Shown here: positions 9,943-18,784 of the stretch, one piece after another | Layout of the letters: each line of letters starts with the position of its first letter | Position numbering within the stretch: the first letter of the stretch is position 1 | NCBI RefSeq assembly: GCF_000330725.2 | Contig: NZ_AMZY02000019.1 | Coordinates: 62,001-126,000, forward strand | Direction of reading: 5' to 3' | DNA from: Mariniradius saccharolyticus AK6 | GTDB lineage: Bacteria; Bacteroidota; Bacteroidia; Cytophagales; Cyclobacteriaceae | Length of the DNA stretch: 64,000 nt | The notes under the pieces: generated by a model | Told to the model about the DNA's origin: nothing | The model's database searches: none | Seen by the model: the letters and a program-made list of their open reading frames with translations, nothing else | Position numbers and translations under genes: made by a program

Positions 9943-11229
9943 ATGAATATTTCGGGCCCTATGTTTTTTCTCCTCGTGATCATCACCCTCACTACCATCT
10001 TGCACTGGTATGTGTTCCAAGCGGTCAAGACAATCACCTACACTTTTCAATCAGATTGGTGGAGAAATGTCCTCCAGTGGGCGTATTGGATCATTGCTTT
10101 GGGTATTTCGGCATATTTGGTGATCAAGACTTACCAATTGATGGGGAAAGGCGAGTTTGCATCGTCCGCCCAATCGGTTTCCAACGTGATGCTGACGCTT
10201 ATTGTGACACAATTGGTCTGTGTGGTTTTTCTGCTTGGCGAGGATATTTTTAGAAATTTTCAGGCTTTTGGGACTTTCGTATTCAATGGTTTTCGAGATT
10301 TCTCATTTCCCTCCCGGACAACATGGGTGAGTGGAGTTGCCTTGGTTGCGGCTGCATTGCCTTTGTTCAGCTTCGTGTATGGAATCAAATATGGCAAGTA
10401 CAATTTCCAGGTCCATCGGGAAGTACTGTATTTTGAAGATTTGCCTGACGCCTTTGATGGATTTACGATCACGCAGATTTCCGATATCCATTCGGGCAGT
10501 CTGAAGGACAAGAATGCCGTGGCCAAAGGGGTTGAAAAAGTGCTTGAACAAGGATCAGACCTGTTTGTTTTTACGGGTGATTTGGTCAATCACCGAGCAG
10601 ATGAGATCGATCCCTTAAAGCCGATTTTCTCCCAAATCAAGGCTCCCTATGGGCAGTTTTCCATTTTGGGCAACCATGATTATGGGGATTATGTCTCTTG
10701 GCCTTCTAAGGAAGCCAAGGTGGAAAACTTCCAGAAAATAAAGGAGAAACATGCTGAGCTCGGTTTTAGACTACTTTTGGACGAAAATGTCATCATAGAG
10801 AAGGAAGGTCAAAAGCTGGTTTTGGCAGGCGTAGAGAATTGGGGCGTAGGATTCAAGGAAAAAGGTGATCTTCAAAAAGCAATTTCCGGAACAAATCCAA
10901 ATGACTTCAAGATTCTGCTTTCCCATGACCCCTCGCATTGGGATGCGCAGGTCAAAAACAATTCGAATCCTATCCATCTGACGCTTTCGGGACATACCCA
11001 CGGGATGCAGTTTGGAATCGAAACTTCGCTGGTACGCTGGAGTCCGGTTCAATACCGCTATCCCAATTGGGCAGGATTGGCGGAGGAAGCCGGTAAATAC
11101 CTGTATGTCAATCGAGGATTTGGATTTCACGCCTTTGCAGGCCGTGTGGGAATTTGGCCCGAAATCACGGTAATTGAGCTCAGAAAAGGCAAGGAGCCAA
11201 AGGTGAATTATGCCTTGAATCGAGATTGA
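9943..11229 (+). CDS. Membrane-anchored metallophosphoesterase
   Basis: A 428-residue protein with an N-terminal membrane region of about four helices (residues 4-145) and a C-terminal calcineurin-like phosphoesterase domain. Metal-binding motifs appear in order: DIH (Asp181, His183), TGDLVNH, GNHDYGD, LSHDPSHWD and SGHTHGMQFG. This layout matches the YkuE/YaeI-like family of membrane phosphoesterases whose substrates may be lipids. I chose the ATG at 9943 because GGGAGG lies about 12 bases upstream; an in-frame GTG at 9916 would only add nine residues that span this site. It is transcribed with or just after the transglutaminase gene. Confidence 0.9.
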   Translation: MNISGPMFFLLVIITLTTILHWYVFQAVKTITYTFQSDWWRNVLQWAYWIIALGISAYLVIKTYQLMGKGEFASSAQSVSNVMLTLIVTQLVCVVFLLGEDIFRNFQAFGTFVFNGFRDFSFPSRTTWVSGVALVAAALPLFSFVYGIKYGKYNFQVHREVLYFEDLPDAFDGFTITQISDIHSGSLKDKNAVAKGVEKVLEQGSDLFVFTGDLVNHRADEIDPLKPIFSQIKAPYGQFSILGNHDYGDYVSWPSKEAKVENFQKIKEKHAELGFRLLLDENVIIEKEGQKLVLAGVENWGVGFKEKGDLQKAISGTNPNDFKILLSHDPSHWDAQVKNNSNPIHLTLSGHTHGMQFGIETSLVRWSPVQYRYPNWAGLAEEAGKYLYVNRGFGFHAFAGRVGIWPEITVIELRKGKEPKVNYALNRD

Positions 11230-11324
11230 GTATCTCCATCGATTTAGTGGTTATTTTGTAAAAGGGATTTGAAAAGAATCCTTGCAATTGAAAAACAATT
11301 ATCCGGGTTTGGGGTATTGATTCT

Positions 11325-11732
11325 ATGAAATTGCTACTCCTCTGCACGATTTATTTATTTGTGGTTCAAACGACGGAATTGAAATCAATTCAGAATTTGC
11401 AATGGAAGAACCGGGTGGTGGTATATTTTCCTGAAAAGGGGAAATCGCTTGAAGCCAAAGGTTTGGAAGAGGAAATGGCAGAACTGAAACTAGTTTGGTT
11501 CAACTTGGACAATGATCTCAAAACCAATTACCCTAAACCCATTCATCCAGACTTTGTCCACAGCCTAAAGGGTAAATTTGACGATGTTTCTCCCGGGAGT
11601 TGGGTATTGTTAGGTCTTGACGGCGGAATCAAACTATCGGGCAGGGGTGATCCTGACTGGAAGCTTATTTTTTCAACGATCAATTCTATGCCGATGAGGC
11701 GTGCCGAGACAAAACGAGAAATATATTTTTAG
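11325..11732 (+). CDS. DUF4174 domain-containing protein
   Basis: A 135-residue protein with a signal-peptide-like N-terminus. The body fits DUF4174: an early NLQWKNRVVVYFPE segment, the central VLLGLDGGIKLS, and the family-typical ending INSMPMRRAE. The fold is presumed thioredoxin-like, without a CxxC redox pair here. Function is unknown. It is probably exported and lies in its own transcription unit closed by the hairpin at 11795. Confidence 0.82.
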   Translation: MKLLLLCTIYLFVVQTTELKSIQNLQWKNRVVVYFPEKGKSLEAKGLEEEMAELKLVWFNLDNDLKTNYPKPIHPDFVHSLKGKFDDVSPGSWVLLGLDGGIKLSGRGDPDWKLIFSTINSMPMRRAETKREIYF

Positions 11733-11794
11733 TGATTAAATGACCTTTTTGTCTAAAAATTAGATTTCGTTTAAAAAAAAGTAGGCAAACTTTT

Positions 11795-11820
11795 AAAAAT
11801 ACCTTGATCAGGGTATTTTT
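11795..11820 (+). terminator. Intrinsic terminator after DUF4174 gene
   Basis: AAAAATACC (11795-11803) and GGTATTTTT (11812-11820) form a hairpin ending in a T run. It is AT-rich but long and sits between two same-strand genes. Confidence 0.6.
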
Positions 11821-11868
11821 TATGATGTTGGGATTAATTAGTTTTGAATCGCTTAAAAATCTAATTAC

Positions 11869-12111
11869 ATGAAGTTCTTTTACCTTTCGTCAGAGAGTAC
11901 GGCCACCGGAGAGTTTGAGATTCATGAGAGAAATTGCCCAAAAATACCCTCACTTGCGGAGAGAAGTTATCTTGGGCCGTTTGTGACCTCAGCGGAAGCT
12001 TTGAAACAGGCAAGGAGATTCAAGCCAAAAGCTGTACTCTGTTCACATTGCCATGAGCTGATTCATATTGCACCTATTGAAGCCACCAACGTAGAGGATA
12101 ACAATTCCTAA
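11869..12111 (+). CDS. Small Cys-containing protein of unknown function
   Basis: 80 residues, not recognised as a named family. It has a single cysteine in HERNCPKIPSL and a CSHCHE pair near the C-terminus, which suggests metal binding. The middle part LGPFVTSAEALKQARRF resembles small zinc-ribbon-like domains that keep His/Cys at the start and CxxC at the end. A possible minus-7 element TAGTTTTG (11839-11846) precedes it. It is convergent with the CBS gene and overlaps it by four bases. No function is proposed. Confidence 0.7.
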   Translation: MKFFYLSSESTATGEFEIHERNCPKIPSLAERSYLGPFVTSAEALKQARRFKPKAVLCSHCHELIHIAPIEATNVEDNNS

Positions 12112-12524
12112 TATTGGTCCAGCATGTAGCGGATAACATCCGTAGTAGTCACAATTCCCCTCAACTCCTCATTCTCCACAACCGGTAAGGCGTGAAATTC
12201 CTCCGAGGCAAAAATCTCCGCGACTGATTTGATGGTATCATCCTGTTGAACGACGCGCGGTTTCGAAGTCATGACCTGCGGTATGCTCAGAATTTCCAAC
12301 ACAGCCTCATCAGCACCTTCCTGATTTTCAAACAAGGCACCAAACGTAAGCCGATTGATATCCGTCCTGCTAATAATTCCACTGATTTTTTTACCGTTGA
12401 GTACGGGCAAATGCCTGATTTTATGTTTTCTAAACAGTTCTAAAACTGTGGATAGTTTTTGGTTTTCCTGTACGGAAAAGACCTCCTTGGTCATGATTTC
12501 CTTGACAGGTTCTCGTTTTTTCAT
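12108..12524 (-). CDS. Protein with two CBS domains
   Basis: A 138-residue protein made only of a tandem CBS pair (about residues 8-62 and 80-136), with the usual VKEIMTKEVFSVQ and IPQVMTSKPRVVQQ entries. CBS pairs bind adenosyl nucleotides and often act as energy sensors; no effector domain is fused. The frame is open further upstream to 12743, but that longer start lies inside a broken tRNA-Pro copy (MRHTP is translated from tRNA sequence), so I prefer the ATG at 12524. The stretch between (residues such as LNDFGQEILLALHVAS) does look protein-like, so a longer protein from another start cannot be excluded. Confidence 0.82.
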   Translation of the reverse strand: MKKREPVKEIMTKEVFSVQENQKLSTVLELFRKHKIRHLPVLNGKKISGIISRTDINRLTFGALFENQEGADEAVLEILSIPQVMTSKPRVVQQDDTIKSVAEIFASEEFHALPVVENEELRGIVTTTDVIRYMLDQY

Positions 12525-12729
12525 GGCATCGGTTCTTTTGGATTCATATGTCGAAGCTACGTGCAAAGCCAGCAATATTTCCTGACCAAAATCATTCAGT
12601 GGGTTGATTTTTGGTAGGGAGCTCGGAATTTCAAGGCCCCAATCCTGTTTTTGTCTTGATTCAATTGCCAATTTTTTGGTTTTGGGATTTTCATTTCCTT
12701 CGGAAAATACTAATTTCGAACCCGAATTA

Positions 12730-12782
12730 GGGGTGTGGCGCATCCGCGATGGCTATCGGGACGGTTAGCGTAAACGTCGGGT
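12730..12782 (+). pseudogene. Broken 5' half of tRNA-Pro with an insertion
   Basis: GGGGTGTGGCGCA then TCC and GGTTAGCGTA, ACGTC repeat the first half of the intact tRNA-Pro found 80 bases downstream. A 16-17 base piece (about 12746-12761, GATGGCTATCGGGA within it) interrupts the D-loop, and the 3' half including anticodon stem and T-arm is missing. It cannot fold as a tRNA. It may be a duplication scar or the trace of an excised element. Confidence 0.75.
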
Positions 12783-12809
12783 CAAAGAGTAAAATATTAA
12801 CATAAATTT

Positions 12810-12884
12810 CGGGGTGTGGCGCAGTCCGGTTAGCGTACACGTCTGGGGGGCGTGTGGTCGCAGGTTCAAATCCTGTCACCCCGA
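12810..12884 (+). tRNA. tRNA-Pro (anticodon GGG)
   Basis: Cloverleaf drawn by hand. The acceptor stem is CGGGGTG (12810-12816) with CACCCCG (12877-12883). The anticodon stem is CACGT/GCGTG around the loop CTGGGGG, giving anticodon GGG for CCC/CCT codons. The T-stem GCAGG/CCTGT encloses the loop TTCAAAT. The discriminator base is A and CCA is not encoded. A terminator hairpin follows. Confidence 0.95.
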
Positions 12885-12890
12885 CTTTTG

Positions 12891-12918
12891 AAAGCAGCTA
12901 GACATAGCTGCTTTTTTT
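12891..12918 (+). terminator. Intrinsic terminator after tRNA-Pro
   Basis: AAAGCAGCTA (12891-12900) pairs with TAGCTGCTTT (12905-12914) around a GACA loop and runs into T's. It follows the tRNA by six bases. Confidence 0.88.
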
Positions 12919-13125
12919 GATTTGCTACTTGTCGGGAAAATAGAGCTGATTTTTTGGTGACGAGACAGATACGAAGTCGGGCAGGTTATCCCGGATTTTA
13001 TTATGCTAACGTCATATGCCTTGCTCAAGAACTCTTTATAGAGTTAGTCTGGAATCAATCCTTTTCCAAAAGAAGATTATTCAAAAATGTTTCTCTAAAT
13101 TTATGTAAGTCAACCACAACCCAAC

Positions 13126-13521
13126 ATGGCCTCCTACGACATCGAGATCATCCTCAATCGGCAGTTAGCTGATTGTTTGTCGATTCCAGTTTTTATTACA
13201 GACACGGTTGGCAATTTGATTTTTTACAATGAGCCTGCAGAAAAAATTCTCGGAACCTCATTCGAAAGCACGGGGGAAATGCCAGTGTCCGAATGGGGTA
13301 CGATATTCAAGCCCTTGGATGAAAAAGGGCGACCTTTGCCACCTGAACACCTTCCCTTGGTGAAGACAATCCATGATCAACTTCCTCATCATAAAGTGTT
13401 TTGGATAGAGAGCCTTCAAGGTGAGGCTGAGAAGATTTCTGTGACTTCATACCCAGTGATTGGAAGGACAGGAGCATTCTTGGGTGCGGTAGCCATTTTT
13501 TGGGAAAACAAAGACTCATGA
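13126..13521 (+). CDS. Stand-alone PAS domain protein
   Basis: 131 residues forming a single PAS domain (FITDTVGNLIFYNEPAEKILG at its front, split by the usual N-x-A turn, and AIFWENKDS at its end). There is no kinase, cyclase or DNA-binding domain, so it is a sensor or adaptor that must act through a partner. Its stop codon overlaps the start of the metallo-hydrolase gene (ATGA at 13518), which implies coupled translation and a likely functional link. The ligand is unknown. Confidence 0.85.
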   Translation: MASYDIEIILNRQLADCLSIPVFITDTVGNLIFYNEPAEKILGTSFESTGEMPVSEWGTIFKPLDEKGRPLPPEHLPLVKTIHDQLPHHKVFWIESLQGEAEKISVTSYPVIGRTGAFLGAVAIFWENKDS

Positions 13522-14354
13522 AAGTCAGTATCAACGGAACGCGCGGATCTATTCCCACCACCGACCCAAAATCAAGTCGCTATGGTGGTAATACTTCCTG
13601 CGTCACAGTAGAAGAAGATGGACATATGTTGATTCTTGACGGCGGCACGGGAATCCAAAAAGTGCATCCGCCGTTGGGTATTTCTGGTCGGATTGATATT
13701 TTACTGACGCACCTTCATCTTGACCATATCCAGGGTCTGGGTTTTTTCAAGCCTTTGTTTGAACCCGATATCGAGGTGCATCTCTGGGCACCATTTACCT
13801 CGACTGATACCTTGCATGCGCGTCTAAGTAGGTATCTTTCGCCGCCGCTATTCCCGGTGTTACTACGTGATCTGCCATGTGAGTTGACGCTACATGAGAT
13901 TTCCAACAGCCAGTTTTCGATCGGCCCATTTCTGATCGATTCAAGATATGTGATCCACACAGGGCCTACAGTCGGGTATAAGGTAACAGGAAAAAATGCG
14001 TCCGTGGCCTATATACCCGACCACGAGCCCGCATTAGGCCAGAGTGGAATAATACATGACCCTAAATGGATATCGGGTTTTGAATTGGCTGATCAGGTCG
14101 ATCTTCTGCTGCACGATGGAAATTATACTGCCGAGGAATACCCAAAAAAGAAAGGTTGGGGCCACTCCAGCATGGAAGATGCGCTGGAATTTTCCAAATT
14201 GGCAAATGTGAAGCGGCTGATACTCACCCATCACGACCCTGGGCGCACAGATGATCGGTTGGACGAACTGCACACCGTTCTGGCCAAAAAATTTCATCAT
14301 TCATTACCCTTTGAGTTTGCAAAAGAAGGCAGGGAGATTAGTTTGGGAGGCTGA
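13518..14354 (+). CDS. MBL-fold metallo-hydrolase
   Basis: A 278-residue metallo-beta-lactamase-fold protein. The zinc motif HLHLDH is present (LLTHLHLDHIQGLGF), with later ligands in IHTGPTVGYKV, LLHDGNY and LTHHDPGRTDD. It starts MKVSINGTRGSIPT, like the cyclic-nucleotide phosphodiesterase/RNase Z-like branch (Lactamase_B_2) of the superfamily. No signal peptide. I chose the ATG overlapping the PAS gene stop. The reaction is a phosphodiester or ester hydrolysis by family; the substrate is not known. Confidence 0.88.
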   Translation: MKVSINGTRGSIPTTDPKSSRYGGNTSCVTVEEDGHMLILDGGTGIQKVHPPLGISGRIDILLTHLHLDHIQGLGFFKPLFEPDIEVHLWAPFTSTDTLHARLSRYLSPPLFPVLLRDLPCELTLHEISNSQFSIGPFLIDSRYVIHTGPTVGYKVTGKNASVAYIPDHEPALGQSGIIHDPKWISGFELADQVDLLLHDGNYTAEEYPKKKGWGHSSMEDALEFSKLANVKRLILTHHDPGRTDDRLDELHTVLAKKFHHSLPFEFAKEGREISLGG

Positions 14355-14487
14355 TGCAAATTGAACCAGCAAGTTTCAGCTTAATGACCGTCTTTTCTTG
14401 GTGTAGGTGGATATTCCAGCCAGTCCATTCCTATTTATCAATATCTGTTTGGCCCGTTTAAATGCCATTCCTTTTGGGAGCTTACTT

Positions 14488-15663
14488 CTAAAGTCGGTGC
14501 CGTAGTATCTCAGCCAATAGAATGTGGTATTCGTGCTCCGTCTTTAGGTAATTGGTAAAGGCCGAATAGAAATAATTGCTTTCCAAGAAGTACTCGATCG
14601 TGGAAATATGGCCCACAGAAAGCGCCTTGTTGAGGTACTCAATGTCATTGAGGGCCGAGAGGACGGACTGGTATTCTTCCAGTGTCATTCCTAGCTTCTC
14701 TAATTTTTCGTATTGCTGACGAAGCGTGAAGTAGCGCTCATTCTTGTAATCCTGTAGCAAGAGACTCGAAAAGGTCTTTTCCTGTTGGCTTTGCCTCACT
14801 TGGTATTTATTTTCCCACAGGGGGATCGTGGTACCGATGTGGAAGCCTTGAAAGCTCTGCCCCAAAATCGCCTGCTGCCGATAACCGGCCTCCAATTTGG
14901 GCAATGCAAGGGATTTGGTCAACTCTACCTGTTTTTCTGCGGAGCTATTTCCGAGAATGTAAAATTGCATCATCGGATCCATGGCTTGGATCTCAGCAAA
15001 TAGATCCTCCAGGCTACCCAAAACTTCCGCGGTTGCATATTCTTTTTGGATGAAAGGCATTGGGATTCCTCCGTTTAATCCCTCAAGTTTTTCCTCAAGC
15101 TGACGGATTAGCGCCTGGTTCATCTGGTATTCCTTGTTGATCTCGATCAATTGGAGTCGGGCTTTGTTCACATCGAGGATATTGCCATCACCAGTTTGTA
15201 GTTTCTTCTCAAAATCCGCCAATAAGCGTTCGGTCATTGCTTTCCGTTCCTGGATTCGGGGGTCGAGTTTTTTTGCAAAAATCAACCCAAGGCAGGTGGT
15301 TTTGGCTTCCAGCAGGACAGACTGTCGGGTGGATAGGTACTCAAATTCATATTGGGCATCCAATTGGCCCGCCAATTTCCTTCGGATGCCGTAGGATGTT
15401 GGAAAGTCAAATGCCTGATTCACCAGCAAATCCTGTTGGTTACCGGCTGTCTCCGGAAAACCCTTCATGTAGTCATATTCCACATTGGGGTTGTAAAGGG
15501 GCTGCGAGGATCGGAAGGCCATTTTTTTGGCCTCCAGGTTTTGTTGCGCGGCGATAAGGGTCTTATTGTTCTCGTCCACTGACGCCAACACAGATTCAAT
15601 GTCTTGAGCGTGTGCGCTAGAACAAATGGCTAAAGCGGTCAAAAGGAAGCATATCTTTTTCAT
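14488..15663 (-). CDS. TolC-family outer-membrane efflux protein (CzcC-like)
   Basis: 391 residues with a Sec signal (ending SSAHAQ). It is the outer-membrane channel of a tripartite metal efflux pump. Long coiled-coil helices typical of TolC are visible (for example residues 100-230, rich in E, K and L heptads). It is slightly shorter than usual CzcC (about 420). Its ATG overlaps the stop of the RND pump gene by four bases, so it is the last gene of the czc-like operon. The substrate cannot be read from this subunit. Confidence 0.88.
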   Translation of the reverse strand: MKKICFLLTALAICSSAHAQDIESVLASVDENNKTLIAAQQNLEAKKMAFRSSQPLYNPNVEYDYMKGFPETAGNQQDLLVNQAFDFPTSYGIRRKLAGQLDAQYEFEYLSTRQSVLLEAKTTCLGLIFAKKLDPRIQERKAMTERLLADFEKKLQTGDGNILDVNKARLQLIEINKEYQMNQALIRQLEEKLEGLNGGIPMPFIQKEYATAEVLGSLEDLFAEIQAMDPMMQFYILGNSSAEKQVELTKSLALPKLEAGYRQQAILGQSFQGFHIGTTIPLWENKYQVRQSQQEKTFSSLLLQDYKNERYFTLRQQYEKLEKLGMTLEEYQSVLSALNDIEYLNKALSVGHISTIEYFLESNYFYSAFTNYLKTEHEYHILLAEILRHRL

Positions 15664-18600
15664 GATGATTTCTTGTCTGAGTGTGCGATCAAATACACCA
15701 TCGGCACGATGATGATATTGAGTAGGGTAGAAGTGGTAAGACCTCCTAGGATGACTTTTGCCATCGGGCTTTGGATTTCGTTGCCAGGTAGGTCGCTCGC
15801 CAATGCCAGGGGAATCAATGCCAAAGCCGTGGTTATCGCCGTCATCAGGATCGGACTGAGTCGGTCTTTGGAACCGGTAACTACTGTTTGATACAATCCG
15901 AGTCCTTCTTCACGCAAGGTCTCATACCGCGAAACCTGTAAAATCCCATTTCTGGTGGCAATGCCAAACAAAGTGATGAATCCAATAATGGCCGGGATAC
16001 TCAAGATTCCATTTGTGAAATAAATCGAAAGAATCCCGCCAATCAGCGCCAAAGGCAAATTGAGTAGAATGATGACGGCGATGTTGAGTCTTTTGAATTC
16101 CTGAAATAGAATCAAGAAAATCACCAAAACGGCGAATATCGACGTGACTAATAGGGTCGTACTCGCTGCCTCCTCTGCTTCAAACTGTCCACCCAATTCG
16201 ATATGGTAGCCCTCGGGAAGTTTGATTTTTTCCTCGATCGTATCGCGGATGTCGTCCACTGCTGATTTTTGATCCCGACCGGTGACGTTTGCGGATACGA
16301 CCGTTTTCCTTTGGACATTTTCTCGGTTGATTGTATTTGGGCCGCTGCGGCTGACTACATCGGATACGTAGTAGAGCGGGATTTTTTCCCCGTCACCGGT
16401 ATCGATTAATGACTCAGAAATGTTCTCCAAGGAATTTCTATAAGCTGGATCAAAACGTACGACAAGGTCAAAAGACCGAGCTCCTTCGTAGATTTCAGAG
16501 ACTTTTTCTCCAGCGATCCCGACATCAACGACACGGTTGAACTGGCCTATGCTGATGCCATGTTGGCTGAGGAGTTCACGGTTGGCTTTGATTTGGATTT
16601 GGGGTATTTCGATCTGCGGCTCTACATGCAAATCCACCAAGCCCGGGACCTGCTGGATTTCTGCTTTGATTTGGTTGGAAATGGTATAGAGGCGATTGAG
16701 GTCTGAGCCAAATATCTTGATGGCGATATTGGCGCGTGTACCCGAAAGCATGTGGTCGATCCGGTGCGAAATTGGCTGCCCAATGATGACATTGGCTTCG
16801 CTGATTTTACCGAGTTTTTCACGGACTTCCGCCATAAATTCATCCCTTTCCCTTTCCTCTAGGTGATAGGGCACTTCGATTTCTGAGGAATTTACACCTT
16901 GGGCATGTTCGTCCAACTCGGCACGGCCTGTTCGCCGGGTTGTGGAAAAGATTTCGGGAATACTCAGCAAAGCATTTTCCACACGTGTACCGATACGATT
17001 GCTTTCTTCGAGGGAAAGACCAGGTTTTGCAATTACCGTGATTGTCAAGGATCCCTCGTTGAATTCAGGTAAGAAACTTCTTCCCAATTGGGAAAAGGCC
17101 GCAAGGGCCAAGAAAAAGGCAATCAAGGCAGCTCCGATAAAATATTGCTTGTAACCAAGTGACCATTCCAGAAACCGTCCATAAAAGTCTTGGAGGTGTC
17201 GGACCAGCCAACTCTCTTTTTCTTGGTTTTGGAGCCTTTTTTCACCCGAAAGCATGTAGGAACAGAGCACGGGGGTAAGCGTGATCGCTATCACCAAGGA
17301 AGCAAAAAGCGAAACAACAAAAGCGATTCCCAAGGGCATCAGCAGCCTTCCTTCCATGCCCGAAAGGAAAAACAAGGGCATAAACGCCACAATGATGATG
17401 AAAGTCGCATTGATGATGGAATGCCTGATTTCAAATGAAGCATCCAAAATGACAGACAGTTTGTCCCGTTGTTCCAAGAGTGGCTTTTGGGCGTTTTCCT
17501 TGAGCCTCTTAAAGACGTTTTCGACGTCAATAATAGCATCGTCCACCAAGTCTCCTATGGCGATGGCCATCCCTCCAAGACTCATGGTATTGATGGTGAA
17601 GCCAAGCCACTTCAGTGTGAGTATCGCCACCAACAGGGAAATAGGAATCGCAAGAAGCGAAATGGCGGTCGCCCGCCAGTTCATCAGAAATAGAAACAAA
17701 ACAATGACCACGAATGCGCTTCCTTCCCAAAGCACTTTTTGGATATTGCTGATGGAATTGTTGATGAAGTCAGCCTGCCTGAATACCCTCGTGTTGATGT
17801 GTATATCTGGCGGTAGGGTTTTCTTCACATCCTCCAAAGCAAGGTCTATTTTCTGGGTCAATTGCAGGGTATTGACTTCAGGCTGCTTGGAGATCGAAAG
17901 GACCACGGCGGATTGGCCATTGTTGGAGGCGTCACCGATTTTGGGGGCCGCACCTATCTGGACCGTGGCTACGTCTTCTATGCGGATCACATGTCCGTCC
18001 GTTTTTTTGATAATGGCGCGGCCGATTTCTTCGACGCTATTGGTTCTTCCGATCCCTTTGATCGTGTATTCGTTGCCATAGTTGTACAGAAATCCACCGG
18101 CCGAATTGCCGTTTGCTTCGGTGCCCGCTTTGACGAGTTCATCCAAGCTGACCTTGTAGTACAGCATCTTTTGTGGGTCAGCAAGGATTTGGTATTGCTT
18201 GTATTCGCCTCCGTAGACGATTACTTGGGCCACGCCTCCAGTCGACAGCAGTCTTGGACGAATGACCCAATCGGCGATTGTCCGCAAGTCCATGTTGGAG
18301 GTACTGTCTGCAGTCATGCTGACAAACATGATTTCTCCCATGATGGATGATTGGGGAGCCATGACGGGGGTGCCCACGCCCAAAGGAAGCCTGTCAACTA
18401 CCGTTGCCATTTTTTCATTCACTGTCTGTCGGGCACGGAATGGATCCGTATCCCATTCAAACTCGACCCAAACCACAGAGAATCCAGTCGTGGAAGCACT
18501 TCTGACCCGACGCACATTGGCTGCACCGTTGACGGCCGTTTCAAGCGGAAAAGAAACAAGACGCTCGACTTCCTCGGGCGCCATCCCATGCGCTTCGGTT

Positions 18601-18749
18601 AAAATGACAACTGTCGGCGCAGTCAAGTCCGGAAGTACGTCTACATCCATATTGAAAGCGACATAGGTGCCGAATAGCGACAACAGCGCAAAACCCACCA
18701 AGACGATGAGGCGGTTATTTAGGGAAAATTTTAAGATATTGTTCAGCAT
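15660..18749 (-). CDS. Heavy-metal RND efflux pump (CzcA/CusA family)
   Basis: A 1029-residue inner-membrane proton-driven pump with two sets of six helices and two large periplasmic loops. Full length for the family. The charged motif on the fourth helix, AIGDLVDDAIIDVENVF, marks the heavy-metal (HME) branch; in this branch Asp/Glu residues carry protons. The pattern is closer to CusA-like sequences from Bacteroidota than to Ralstonia CzcA, so Cu/Ag versus Zn/Co/Cd specificity stays open. Flanked by adaptor (upstream) and TolC-like channel (downstream, overlapping). Confidence 0.95.
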   Translation of the reverse strand: MLNNILKFSLNNRLIVLVGFALLSLFGTYVAFNMDVDVLPDLTAPTVVILTEAHGMAPEEVERLVSFPLETAVNGAANVRRVRSASTTGFSVVWVEFEWDTDPFRARQTVNEKMATVVDRLPLGVGTPVMAPQSSIMGEIMFVSMTADSTSNMDLRTIADWVIRPRLLSTGGVAQVIVYGGEYKQYQILADPQKMLYYKVSLDELVKAGTEANGNSAGGFLYNYGNEYTIKGIGRTNSVEEIGRAIIKKTDGHVIRIEDVATVQIGAAPKIGDASNNGQSAVVLSISKQPEVNTLQLTQKIDLALEDVKKTLPPDIHINTRVFRQADFINNSISNIQKVLWEGSAFVVIVLFLFLMNWRATAISLLAIPISLLVAILTLKWLGFTINTMSLGGMAIAIGDLVDDAIIDVENVFKRLKENAQKPLLEQRDKLSVILDASFEIRHSIINATFIIIVAFMPLFFLSGMEGRLLMPLGIAFVVSLFASLVIAITLTPVLCSYMLSGEKRLQNQEKESWLVRHLQDFYGRFLEWSLGYKQYFIGAALIAFFLALAAFSQLGRSFLPEFNEGSLTITVIAKPGLSLEESNRIGTRVENALLSIPEIFSTTRRTGRAELDEHAQGVNSSEIEVPYHLEERERDEFMAEVREKLGKISEANVIIGQPISHRIDHMLSGTRANIAIKIFGSDLNRLYTISNQIKAEIQQVPGLVDLHVEPQIEIPQIQIKANRELLSQHGISIGQFNRVVDVGIAGEKVSEIYEGARSFDLVVRFDPAYRNSLENISESLIDTGDGEKIPLYYVSDVVSRSGPNTINRENVQRKTVVSANVTGRDQKSAVDDIRDTIEEKIKLPEGYHIELGGQFEAEEAASTTLLVTSIFAVLVIFLILFQEFKRLNIAVIILLNLPLALIGGILSIYFTNGILSIPAIIGFITLFGIATRNGILQVSRYETLREEGLGLYQTVVTGSKDRLSPILMTAITTALALIPLALASDLPGNEIQSPMAKVILGGLTTSTLLNIIIVPMVYLIAHSDKKSS

Positions 18750-18784
18750 GTGATTTCTGTTTGGAGTGAAAAAACCTTATGAAA

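Noticed and set aside
12525-12743. Longer N-terminus for the CBS protein
   Set aside because: The first codons are translated from a broken tRNA-Pro copy, and a normal tandem-CBS protein begins at 12524.
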